From positions 18,290 through 82,289 of the forward strand of contig CAZOAA010000002.1 of the NCBI GenBank assembly GCA_964577715.1: DNA of 64,000 nt, given 5' to 3'. Under the pieces are notes generated by a model. That model was given only the letters and a program-made list of their open reading frames with translations, was not told the origin of the DNA and made no database searches. The stretch comes from SUP05 sp964577715 (GTDB lineage: Bacteria; Pseudomonadota; Gammaproteobacteria; PS1; Pseudothioglobaceae). Made by a program: the position numbers and the translations under genes. Positions 34,415 through 42,298 of this stretch are shown here, in pieces; within the stretch, counting starts at the first letter, position 1, and each line of letters opens with the position of its first letter.

Positions 34415-36580
34415 ATGATTTTTAACCAAGTTTTTAAAACGAAAAAAACACTACCTGCTTGGTTTTGGTTGGTTGTATTTTTGCTTTCTATTTCAGGCAC
34501 TTTTTATCTTGGCCTTAACCCTAAATTTATTACACAATACTGGCAACATCTAGTTGCATATAACGTTGTAATGAGCTTGATTGCAATTTTTTATATTTCA
34601 ACTAATATTAAATATTTAAAGCGCGATCTTAAAAATAATGTAATTGGCTCTAGCTTTACTTGGTCGTTTGTAAAAATTGTACCAATCTTGGTAATTGTGC
34701 CAGTATTGTCTTTTTATTTATTTTCTTTTCAATCTGTTCAAGAGAATGTCAGAAATTCAGAAAAAACATTTGATGCATTTAATGCTAGTTTTATCCAGCA
34801 GGTTGATGGCTTGTATCAAGGCGTACAAAAAGTAAGAGATGAACGTTATACCGGTCATAGTAGGGATTTATTGGATGTAATTGTTTCTTATGGTAACTTT
34901 CAAAAAGATTCAGAACATTATGAAAACGACATGCAAATTTTTCTTGATGGCCTTATTGATAAAGGTTGGGCATGTCAGATTAGTTTATTTGATGACCAAA
35001 CAAATCTAATTGCTAAAACTGCTGATATTAAGGGCTGTGAGCCAATTGAAGATTCTCCATTACCAGAAAATCAAACTTATACAATTAATGAAGATGAACA
35101 AAGTAATGTTATTCAGGTTAAGATGTCTACAAGGTTTATTGCCAGAGAGCCAATAAAAGATTTTGTTGTGATTGATATTCTGTATACAACAGATCCGGGA
35201 TTATTGAGCTTTTTGCGCCAAGTAAGGGCTTTTAGTGATCGAACAAAAGACATTCAATTCTCAGCCAATACGGCTATTACCCAAAATCGTTTTCTGATTG
35301 ATTTCTCGTCTACTGTTCTGCTGGCAATTTTAAGCGTATTGATGATTGTATTTCGTATGATGGATCATTTAATGAAGCCTCTACATAACTTGTCGTTAGC
35401 CACTAGAGAGATTGCACGAGGTAATTATGATGTGCGAGTTGATATTCGTGAAGAAAACAAAGACATGAAGGAGTTGATTAAGCATTTTAATCAAATGTCT
35501 AGGCAAATTAAAACATCAAGAGAAGGGTTGGATACACACAATTTATATTTAGAAACTATTTTGAAATATTCTTATGGTGTTATTGGGCTCGATCGAAAAA
35601 AGAAAATTCGACTAATCAATCCAGTGATTGGAAAAATGTTGCATATAAAAGATGAAAAACAGTTTATTGGTCAAATGTGTGGCGCCATCTCTAAAAAATA
35701 TAACTATCTTCAGCCTTTATTTGACATGACGGCAGATAAGTTTAAACAAGAATTAGGCGAATGGGATGAGCAAATTGAGCTTTCATTACCTGAGAGACAT
35801 ATTTTATTAACTTGTCAGGGCACAGCACTAGATACAAGGTATGAAACGTTGGGTTATGTGATCATTATTAAAGATATTTCTCAGCTTCATAGGGCCCAGA
35901 AAAAAGCCGCTTGGGGTGAAGTTGCAGTGCGTATGGCGCACGAAATTAAAAACCCACTTACGCCAATTTTATTATCTGCCCAACGTCTAAGAAATAAATT
36001 TTTAGAAACACTGAAAGGTAAAGACCAAGATATTATCGACAAAACCACCAATACTATTATTGAACAAGTTAAATCAATGGATATGATGGTTAGCGCCTTT
36101 GCAGATTATGCTAATACACCTCAAATTGAAAGAAAACCTTGTGATTTAAATACGCTTATTAATCAGTCAATTTCACTTTATGACGCACAAAGTAACATTA
36201 ATATAGAGTTTGATTTATCAGGCGACGTGCCAGAGCTTTTGTTAGATGCTAATAGTGTTTCTAGAGTACTGATTAATTTAGTAAAAAATTCATCTGAGTC
36301 GGTAGGGGATGAGCGTAATTTAGTCATTAAGATTGTTACTCAATACTTAAAGTCTGAGGGTATAGTACGTTTAAGTATTCAGGATGATGGCGATGGTTTT
36401 GATGAGGAAGTGATTGATAGAGTATTTGAACCGTATGTTACTACCAAGGTTAAAGGCAGTGGTTTAGGTATGGCTATTGTACAAAACATTATTGAACAAC
36501 ATGACGGGCGTATTTTTGCTGGTAATGTTAAACCGCATGGTGCGATTGTAACCATAGAATTTGATTACAAAGAAAAATGA
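34415..36580 (+). CDS. ntrY: NtrY-type sensor histidine kinase
   Basis: 721 residues. Hydrophobic N-terminal helices (about 16-60 and 85-110), an extracytoplasmic loop, another helix (about 293-315), HAMP (about 315-370), PAS (about 375-490), HisKA with phosphoacceptor His in AHEIKNPLTPI (about 509), and HATPase_c with NLVKNSSES, DDGDGFD and GSGLGMAIV. This matches NtrY, a sensor of nitrogen or redox state. It is followed 10 bp later by its regulator and then trkAH. The ntrYX-trkAH order is known in proteobacteria and suggests a link between the kinase and potassium transport or ion balance. Confidence 0.93.
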   Translation: MIFNQVFKTKKTLPAWFWLVVFLLSISGTFYLGLNPKFITQYWQHLVAYNVVMSLIAIFYISTNIKYLKRDLKNNVIGSSFTWSFVKIVPILVIVPVLSFYLFSFQSVQENVRNSEKTFDAFNASFIQQVDGLYQGVQKVRDERYTGHSRDLLDVIVSYGNFQKDSEHYENDMQIFLDGLIDKGWACQISLFDDQTNLIAKTADIKGCEPIEDSPLPENQTYTINEDEQSNVIQVKMSTRFIAREPIKDFVVIDILYTTDPGLLSFLRQVRAFSDRTKDIQFSANTAITQNRFLIDFSSTVLLAILSVLMIVFRMMDHLMKPLHNLSLATREIARGNYDVRVDIREENKDMKELIKHFNQMSRQIKTSREGLDTHNLYLETILKYSYGVIGLDRKKKIRLINPVIGKMLHIKDEKQFIGQMCGAISKKYNYLQPLFDMTADKFKQELGEWDEQIELSLPERHILLTCQGTALDTRYETLGYVIIIKDISQLHRAQKKAAWGEVAVRMAHEIKNPLTPILLSAQRLRNKFLETLKGKDQDIIDKTTNTIIEQVKSMDMMVSAFADYANTPQIERKPCDLNTLINQSISLYDAQSNINIEFDLSGDVPELLLDANSVSRVLINLVKNSSESVGDERNLVIKIVTQYLKSEGIVRLSIQDDGDGFDEEVIDRVFEPYVTTKVKGSGLGMAIVQNIIEQHDGRIFAGNVKPHGAIVTIEFDYKEK

Positions 36581-36590
36581 GGAGAGAAAG

Positions 36591-37169
36591 ATGAATGATT
36601 CACCTGTGATTGGTAAGATTCTTATTATTGATGATGAAGTAATTAATGCCGAAACGATGATGGACACCCTAGAGGATGTTAATTATAAAGTGGTATTAGC
36701 CGCAGATGCTGGGCAAGCCAAAAATATAATCAAGGATCAAACTTTTGATTTGATAATGATGGATGTTTGGATGCCTGGTCAAGATGGTATGTCTTTATTA
36801 GAAGAGTGGATGGAAGGTGGTTTTTCTACACCAGTGGTAATGATGTCTGGTCATGCTGAACATAATGATGTTGTAAAAGCCATTAAACTTGGTGCTATTG
36901 ATTTTTTGAAAAAACCACTGCATGATATTTTGCCACTCGTTCGCAGGATTTTAGGTGAACAGCAAGCTAATCAAGCACTGGAAAAAGACATTACAGGTAT
37001 TGATTTTGATTTGCCATTAAAGGCGGCAAGAAATATTTTTGAAAGGCAATATTTTAATCATCATCTAGAAGAGAATAATCATAACATTGCCAAAGTAGCA
37101 GAGCTTGCAGGCCTAGAGCGTACAACCTTATATCGTAAGTTAAAAGATTTGGGAATTGATAAAAAATGA
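36591..37169 (+). CDS. NtrX-like response regulator without an AAA+ domain
   Basis: 192 residues from ATG 36591 (GGAGAG 6 bp upstream). A receiver domain (about 8-125) carries the phospho-Asp in LIMMDVWMPGQDG, the Thr/Ser switch (MMSGHA) and the Lys in LKKPL. A short linker leads to a Fis-type helix-turn-helix (about 145-190, NHNIAKVAELAGLERTTLYRKLKDLGI). Full NtrX proteins have a sigma-54-interacting AAA+ ATPase between these parts (about 240 residues); here it is absent without a frameshift, so the protein is a REC-Fis regulator like RegA/ActR. It overlaps trkA by 4 bp. Confidence 0.9.
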   Translation: MNDSPVIGKILIIDDEVINAETMMDTLEDVNYKVVLAADAGQAKNIIKDQTFDLIMMDVWMPGQDGMSLLEEWMEGGFSTPVVMMSGHAEHNDVVKAIKLGAIDFLKKPLHDILPLVRRILGEQQANQALEKDITGIDFDLPLKAARNIFERQYFNHHLEENNHNIAKVAELAGLERTTLYRKLKDLGIDKK

Positions 37170-38536
37170 AGATTTTAATCCTTGGTGCAGGTCAGGTTGG
37201 TTCTACATTGGCTAAATATCTTGGATCTGATGATGAAAATGATATTACCATCATTGATAAAGATGAGGCTAATTTACAATCACTGCAACGACATTTAGAT
37301 GTTAAAACCGTCTTAGGGCACGCTTCTTATCCTAATATTTTAGAAGAAGCTGGCATTAAGAATATGGACATGGTTATTGCAGTAACACGCTCTGATGAAG
37401 GCAATATGTTGGCTTGTCAGATGGCGCATACTTTGTACCAAGTTGAGAAAAAAGTTGCCCGCATACGTACTGCAGAATATCTACATAGAAAAGAGTTATT
37501 TGCGCCCGATGCTATTCCAATTGATTTTGTTATTACTCCTGAGAGTTTAGTTACCAATTATATTAAAAGAGTAGTTGAAGAGCCAGGCACTGAGCAAGTG
37601 TTTGAGTTTGAGAACGGCCTGGTTCAATTAGTAGAAACCAGAGCATACGCAGGTACACCAATTGTAGGTCATCAAATTAAAGATTTACATGAGCACCTAC
37701 CAAAAACACGCATGCGAATTGTTAGTTTGTATCGTAATGGTCGGGCAATTCCAGCGTATGGCGATACCGTTATTAAAGATGGTGACCGTGTTTATTTTGT
37801 TACTAAAAAAGAAAGTATTTCAAAAGTTTTAAAAGAGTTTAGACGACTTGATAAATCTTATAAAAATATCATTATTGCAGGTGGTGGGCACATTGGTTTT
37901 GATCTAGCAAAATTTTTAGAAAATAAACACAGAGTTCGCATTATTGAGCTTAATAAAAGTAGAGTGCGTGAAATTGCAGATCAGCTGGGCAACACGCTAG
38001 TTTTACAGGGCAATGCTTCCGATGAAGAGTTACTTTTAGAAGAGGGAATTGAAAGTACTGATCTATTTCTAGCGCTTACAGACTCTGATGAAATTAATGT
38101 TATTGTTTCAATTTTAGCCAAACGACTTGGCGCACATAAGACAGTTGCCTTGGTTAAGCGTAATGTTTATGAGGACTTGGCAGAACAAAGTGAAGATGTA
38201 GATATGGTAGTTTCACCTGACCAAATTACTGCTAGTGGTATTTTGGCGCACATTCGAAAAGGCGATACTATGATGGTTCATTCACTTCGTCAAGGCAAGG
38301 CTGAGGCTATTGAGCTAATTGTTCATGGCGATCAGGATCATTCGGATGTGGTAGGTAAGACCGTTGAACAGATTAATCTGCCTGATGGCGTAGTGGTTGG
38401 TTCGGTTGTGCGTAATAATGAAGTTATTATGGGGTCACGTAAACTTATAATTGAAGAAGGTGATCATGTGTTACTGGTGCTCACTGATGTGAGTAAAATT
38501 CACATAGTAGAGTCTTTATTTGCTGAGAATGAATAA
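37166..38536 (+). CDS. trkA: Trk potassium uptake regulatory subunit TrkA
   Basis: 456 residues with two tandem RCK units: Rossmann NAD-binding starts at KILILGAGQVGSTLAK (1-16) and NIIIAGGGHIGFDLAKF (about 233-250), each followed by a TrkA_C domain (about 145-225 and 370-450). It gates the TrkH channel by nucleotide binding at the cytoplasmic face. It overlaps the regulator gene by 4 bp and precedes trkH by 14 bp. Confidence 0.97.
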   Translation: MKILILGAGQVGSTLAKYLGSDDENDITIIDKDEANLQSLQRHLDVKTVLGHASYPNILEEAGIKNMDMVIAVTRSDEGNMLACQMAHTLYQVEKKVARIRTAEYLHRKELFAPDAIPIDFVITPESLVTNYIKRVVEEPGTEQVFEFENGLVQLVETRAYAGTPIVGHQIKDLHEHLPKTRMRIVSLYRNGRAIPAYGDTVIKDGDRVYFVTKKESISKVLKEFRRLDKSYKNIIIAGGGHIGFDLAKFLENKHRVRIIELNKSRVREIADQLGNTLVLQGNASDEELLLEEGIESTDLFLALTDSDEINVIVSILAKRLGAHKTVALVKRNVYEDLAEQSEDVDMVVSPDQITASGILAHIRKGDTMMVHSLRQGKAEAIELIVHGDQDHSDVVGKTVEQINLPDGVVVGSVVRNNEVIMGSRKLIIEEGDHVLLVLTDVSKIHIVESLFAENE

Positions 38537-38550
38537 CTTGAATCGAGCTT

Positions 38551-39999
38551 ATGCAATTTAGTATCGTTTTTAAAACCATTGGCTTGTTGTTAATGGTTTT
38601 TAGCTTAACTCAACTTCCCCCTATTATTGTTGATGTTATCTATGATCAAAACCAATACCAGTCTTTTTTAGCGGCATTTACATTAACACTACTGAGTGGC
38701 CTTATTTTATGGTTGCCCTTTAGAAAATCAAAAAGAGACTTTAGAATTCGTGAGGGAGTGCTGGTTGTTGTAAGTTTTTGGTTTGTGCTATCGTTATTTG
38801 CAACAACGCCATTTTTACTTTCAGAATCCCTCAGAATGTCATTTAGTGATGCCTTCTTTGAATCAATGTCAGGCTTAACTACAACAGGCGCTACCGTTCT
38901 TTCTGGACTAGATGATTTGCCTAAGGCAATTTTATATTATCGTCAACAACTTCAATGGTTAGGTGGTATGGGTATCATTGTGTTGGCAGTGGCAATATTG
39001 CCGATGTTAGGTGTGGGCGGTATGGAGTTATATCATGCAGAGTCTAGCGGTATTTCTAAAGATAGACTTACACCAAAACTTACACAAACAGCTAAAGCAT
39101 TATGGAAGATTTATATCAGTTTTACTATTGTTTGTGCACTGGGTTATTATCTGGCAGGCATGAGTGTTTTTGATGCAATTGGGCATAGTTATTCAACTGT
39201 TGCCATTGGTGGTTTTTCTACCCATGATGCCTCAATTGGTTTTTTTAACTCAAGCGCAGTTGAGGGTGTTGCTATTGTCTTTATGCTTTTAGCAGGTATT
39301 AACTTTTCTTTGCATTTTTTTGTGTGGCAGAAGAAAAGTGCTTTTACTTATATGCAGGATTCAGAATTTAAAACATACTTATTTATTTTGTTGACCACCG
39401 TAATTTTGGTTGGCACCTACTTAGTAGATTCAGGGTATTACAATAGTGTAGGCGAATCGTTTAGACATGCAATTTTCCAAACAGTTTCTATTGCGACTAC
39501 CACAGGTTTTGCATCGCAAAATTATTCTCAATGGCCGTTTGTTTTGCCAATATTACTACTCTTTGCTAGTTTTGTTGGTGCTTGCGCAGGCTCTACGGGT
39601 GGTGGTATTAAGGTAGTCAGGGTGTTGCTTATGTTTAAATTAGCCATGAAAGAAATTAAAAAATTTATTCATCCTAGTGCGCAAATTAGCATTAAGCTTA
39701 ATCAGCGAAGTGTTTCTGAAAATGTACTAGTGTCAGTTTGGGGGTTTTTCTCGTTATATGTTATTGCATTTATTTTAATTTTAATTGCCTTAATGTTTAC
39801 AGGCCTTAATCAGGTTAGTGCCTTTTCAGCAACAGCAGCAAGCATGAATAATCTTGGCCCTGGTTTAGGAGAGGTGGCGGCTAATTATGGCGGTATTGAT
39901 GATACGGCAAAATGGATTCTTAGTTTTTCAATGCTGCTGGGTCGTTTAGAGATCTTAACGCTAATGGCGTTATTGCATAAAGCTTTTTGGCGTTTTTAG
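38551..39999 (+). CDS. trkH: Trk potassium uptake membrane subunit TrkH
   Basis: 482 residues, about 10-12 hydrophobic segments, with the four pore loops of the SKT superfamily: SGLTTTGATVLSGLDDLP, YSTVAIGGFSTHDASIG, VSIATTTGFASQNY and the last near AASMNNLGPGLG. Each loop carries a selectivity-filter Gly. GGMGIIVLAVAILP and CAGSTGGGIKVVR are family signatures. It ends the ntrY-trkH operon. Confidence 0.97.
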   Translation: MQFSIVFKTIGLLLMVFSLTQLPPIIVDVIYDQNQYQSFLAAFTLTLLSGLILWLPFRKSKRDFRIREGVLVVVSFWFVLSLFATTPFLLSESLRMSFSDAFFESMSGLTTTGATVLSGLDDLPKAILYYRQQLQWLGGMGIIVLAVAILPMLGVGGMELYHAESSGISKDRLTPKLTQTAKALWKIYISFTIVCALGYYLAGMSVFDAIGHSYSTVAIGGFSTHDASIGFFNSSAVEGVAIVFMLLAGINFSLHFFVWQKKSAFTYMQDSEFKTYLFILLTTVILVGTYLVDSGYYNSVGESFRHAIFQTVSIATTTGFASQNYSQWPFVLPILLLFASFVGACAGSTGGGIKVVRVLLMFKLAMKEIKKFIHPSAQISIKLNQRSVSENVLVSVWGFFSLYVIAFILILIALMFTGLNQVSAFSATAASMNNLGPGLGEVAANYGGIDDTAKWILSFSMLLGRLEILTLMALLHKAFWRF

Positions 40000-40476
40000 T
40001 CAAAAACCCGTTATTTTTAAAATTTCCTAAATTTTTGTATTACTTTGGCAAAGCTTTGTTTCTAGAGCAAAAACCGCTTAAATAAGCTATTTTCTGCCTT
40101 TGAACTGCCGTTTTTAGCGAGTTTGATTGCTGACTTGGTGTTTTGACTATCTATTTTGATAATTTCTGATATTTTTTTATTGAAACCCTTTCTCGAAAAT
40201 ATTTTATTTTCTCGCTGAGGTCTTGATACTTTTTCTAGCGAATAGAAAAAGTATCCAAAAAGAGTTCGCCCCTAAAAACAATCTCAATCTTTCTAATTTC
40301 GTTCATTGGTTTTTCTAAACTCGCTGCGCTCAAACACCGAAAAATCGGCCATTCACTTCAATAAGAATGCTTGGATTTATTTTTAAAAGGGAATTGGTTA
40401 AAAACTAAAGTGGATTTACCACTTGGGTTTTTGATAAATAGGGGGTAATGTAAGTTTTATATTTTTTGATTAATAT
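40000..40476. other. Gene-poor stretch after trkH with hairpins and a remembered intergenic motif
   Basis: About 480 bp with no convincing gene. It contains a 13-bp stem hairpin at 40225-40255, the phrase AAACTCGCTGCGCTCAAACA at about 40317-40336, and a small CCGA/TCGG stem just after it (40337-40348). The hairpin (GATACTTTTTC type) and the CGCTGCGCTC phrase recall repeats seen near one another in many unrelated bacterial genomes; this is recall, not a search. It may be a decayed mobile element or repeat. Confidence 0.5.
40225..40255. repeat. Perfect 13-bp inverted repeat
   Basis: GATACTTTTTCTA (40225-40237) and its exact complement TAGAAAAAGTATC (40243-40255) enclose a 5-nt loop GCGAA. No T run of terminator type follows (CCAAAAAG comes next), so on the plus strand it is not a typical terminator. 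Confidence 0.85.
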
Positions 40477-40650
40477 ATAAAAACCACACCCTCTAAAACC
40501 CTTATGTAGAGCATGATTTGACAAGAGTGTAAAGTTGTGATGTAATGATGGCATCACTTCGACAAGGTGTGTTGTGATGATGGGTGTAGTTACTACTCTG
40601 TGAATTTATAACTTAATATAGGTGGTGTCATAATGCTATATTAAGTTAAC
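40477..40650 (+). repeat. Diverged direct repeat, copy A (about 174 bp)
   Basis: This stretch aligns along its length with 41255-41426, both starting at ATAAAAACxxAC and ending in TTAAGTTAAC. The best-kept part is around ATCACTTCGA-x-AA-x-GTG (40553-40569). It lies upstream of the ribbon-helix-helix-like gene. It contains promoter-like TTGACA (near 40519) and TGTAAT 17 bp later, then exchangeable hairpins CATCAC/GTGATG and CACTT/AGGTG. Function unknown; see findings. Confidence 0.65.
40609..40648. repeat. 13-bp perfect inverted repeat, 14-nt spacer
   Basis: TAACTTAATATAG (40609-40621) and CTATATTAAGTTA (40636-40648) are exact inverse complements. It forms the 3' end of repeat copy A. Copy B does not preserve the left arm. 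It may be a protein-binding site or hairpin; GTTAAC-containing sequence recurs at 40675-40688. Confidence 0.7.
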
Positions 40651-40697
40651 AAATATATATTTTTTTATAAAAAAAAGTTAACAAATATTCATAATAT

Positions 40698-40731
40698 TTT
40701 ACATAAATGTTAATTATATGGTATAATTAAC
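40698..40731 (+). promoter_or_regulatory. Promoter with palindromic operator of the ribbon-helix-helix-like gene
   Basis: A TTTACA (-35, 40698-40703) and perfect TATAAT (-10, 40722-40727) are 18 bp apart. A 10-bp perfect inverted repeat, GTTAATTATA at 40709-40718 and TATAATTAAC at 40722-40731 with 3-nt spacer TGG, covers the -10. The ATG of the gene is 29 bp downstream, suggesting autorepression. Confidence 0.7.
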
Positions 40732-40759
40732 CAACTTTTTAATAACAATTTTTAGGATT

Positions 40760-41239
40760 ATGAAATATATTACAGAAATTAAGGCATATAAACATAAAAA
40801 GAAGGTAGTTGGAGCTAGGGTTCCGGAGAATATTTTAGAATCTATTAATAGCGCTAAGCATTATCAAAAAGGAAATCCAGGTGGTCTAAATGGCTATGAT
40901 TTTTCTGTATCGAAAATTATTGAAGGGGCATTATTGGACGCTTTAGATGAAATAGAGATGGTAACTGGTATCAATTTTTATGAAATAGAAAAATTTAAAT
41001 ACAATATAAGAGAATGGTACGAAGAAATTAATCCAAAAATAGATCTTGATATAGAGGATTATATTGAAAATACAATAGATGATATTTATGAGAAGCATTA
41101 TATGTCGGGTGGTGGCAATTATAAAGAAGTCAGCATGATGTCTCCTCTGCTTGAAGACAAGATGAAAAATATTAAAACTGAATGGATATCAGAAGCGTGG
41201 AAATCTTATGGAAAGAAAAAGCCAAATAATTCAACCTAG
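40760..41239 (+). CDS. Ribbon-helix-helix-like hypothetical protein
   Basis: 159 residues. The N-terminal part resembles a ribbon-helix-helix DNA-binding fold: a basic strand KKKVVGARVPENILESI (about 14-30) and the helix pair FSVSKIIEGALLDALDEIE (about 48-66). The remaining 90 residues are acidic and aromatic with no family I recognise. The gene is preceded by a palindromic operator, fitting an autoregulator. GC content is low even for the window and no close family is recalled, suggesting recent acquisition. Plasmid or integrative-element regulators have this plan, but no mobility genes are nearby. Confidence 0.6.
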   Translation: MKYITEIKAYKHKKKVVGARVPENILESINSAKHYQKGNPGGLNGYDFSVSKIIEGALLDALDEIEMVTGINFYEIEKFKYNIREWYEEINPKIDLDIEDYIENTIDDIYEKHYMSGGGNYKEVSMMSPLLEDKMKNIKTEWISEAWKSYGKKKPNNST

Positions 41240-41254
41240 GAAAAATTGTACTAC

Positions 41255-41426
41255 ATAAAAACACCACTCAGAAAACCCTTGCTATATAAGGTTTATGCAG
41301 GATTGTTAGATTTGTGGTGTAATAATGTAATCACTTCGAGAAAGTGCGCTGTGATAAGGGCAAACTACTTTTATGTGAATTCATTATTTATATAGAGGTA
41401 ATACCAGAATATTAAATTAAGTTAAC
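41255..41426 (+). repeat. Diverged direct repeat, copy B (about 172 bp)
   Basis: It aligns with 40477-40650 (same start and end motifs, near-equal length). It ends only 12 bp before the ATG of the DUF4258-like gene, so it is probably that gene's 5' leader. It keeps the hairpin CACTT/AAGTG (41332-41336 and 41342-41346) and the alternative ATCAC/GTGAT (41330-41334 and 41351-41355). In copy A the inner stem has U-G where B has U-A, a compensatory change. Confidence 0.65.
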
Positions 41427-41438
41427 TTAGGAGAAATT

Positions 41439-41717
41439 ATGTTATATAAAACTAAACATGCAATACTTAGGCAGCAACAAAGAGGAATTACAGACCAGTA
41501 TGTGGATTTAGTTCTTAAATATGGAGAGAAAAAGCGTCAGAAAGATAAAAAGAAAGGTAGTGCTTGGATTATATGTTTTTCTAAAAGAATGAAGAAAAAA
41601 ATAGAAAAGGAAAATAATAAACTTAAAAATTTGGAAAAAGTTTATCTGGTGGTAGAGGGCGGTTGCATTAAAACTGTGGGCTACAGATTTAAAAAGATAA
41701 AAGGATTGGTACACTGA
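41439..41717 (+). CDS. DUF4258-like small protein
   Basis: 92 residues, very basic (Lys-rich centre). The N-terminal KHAILRQQQRGITDQYVDLVLKYGE matches the DUF4258 pattern (H-x-x-x-R-x-x-x-R-x-I), and the C-terminal KVYLVVEGGCIKTVGYRFK has the last two strands. DUF4258 proteins resemble RelE-fold toxins or lie in toxin-antitoxin-like loci, but activity here is unknown. AGGAG lies 5 bp before the ATG. It sits directly behind repeat copy B and 27 bp before the next gene. Confidence 0.6.
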   Translation: MLYKTKHAILRQQQRGITDQYVDLVLKYGEKKRQKDKKKGSAWIICFSKRMKKKIEKENNKLKNLEKVYLVVEGGCIKTVGYRFKKIKGLVH

Positions 41718-41744
41718 ATAAACCATAGTTTATTAAAAAATAAA

Positions 41745-42257
41745 ATGAGTAATAAAGTTGAGCATAAAAATAAAACATATCAATGCATTAAAGGAAAGTG
41801 GTATTGTTTAGGTGAAAGAAGACCTGAAATGGATAATGTTCTTGATAAATTGTACAAGGCAAAGCGTTTTTCAGCTAAAGAGAGTAGTTTTAACGGTTTT
41901 CCAATGCTAGAAATAATGGAATACAATGAACCATATAATTCACCTTACGATGAGCATTTTAGGTTTGGTATTGAAAAAGCAAAAATGATTGTAAATTGTT
42001 TTAGTTTTTTAGAGGATTTTGCAAATTCAGGAGGAGTTTCAAAAGATTTAAAGGTCGCTACTCCTTATGTTGTAAAGGGTAAATATACTATAACAAAATT
42101 TAATGAATTTAAAGGTAGATATGGCAGAACAGTGGAAGAGCCTTATATCAAAATAGAATATAAAAATAGAAGCATAGGTATAGGTATAAAAAAAGCAAGA
42201 ATATTGCTACAAATTGAAAGCGATATTAGTAAATTTACAAAAATAAATCAGCAGTAA
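41745..42257 (+). CDS. Orphan hypothetical protein
   Basis: 170 residues, no family recognised. An N-terminal Lys/Cys segment (KHKNKTYQCIKGKWYCLG) with two Cys is followed by an acidic-aromatic middle and a C-terminal region rich in strands (about 115-165, KYTITKFNEFKG...YIKIEYKNRSIGIGIKKARILLQ). The last part resembles small ssDNA-binding or transcription-cofactor folds only loosely. AT-rich, no obvious ribosome-binding site, start ATG chosen as the first in frame. It may be co-transcribed with the DUF4258-like gene; a 7-bp hairpin (41718-41735) lies between them. Confidence 0.6.
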   Translation: MSNKVEHKNKTYQCIKGKWYCLGERRPEMDNVLDKLYKAKRFSAKESSFNGFPMLEIMEYNEPYNSPYDEHFRFGIEKAKMIVNCFSFLEDFANSGGVSKDLKVATPYVVKGKYTITKFNEFKGRYGRTVEEPYIKIEYKNRSIGIGIKKARILLQIESDISKFTKINQQ

Positions 42258-42298
42258 ATAAGGTAATCAATGGTGTATATGTACTCTTGGAAAGTGTT

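Noticed and set aside
37166..39999. Frameshift or truncation in trkA or trkH
   Set aside because: Both have full length and all expected repeats and loops.
40477..41426. Integron attC sites bounding a gene cassette
   Set aside because: The two repeats follow a cassette-like order, but GTTRRRY/RYYYAAC core sites are not found: the ends read GTTAACA and GTTAACT. No integrase is present.
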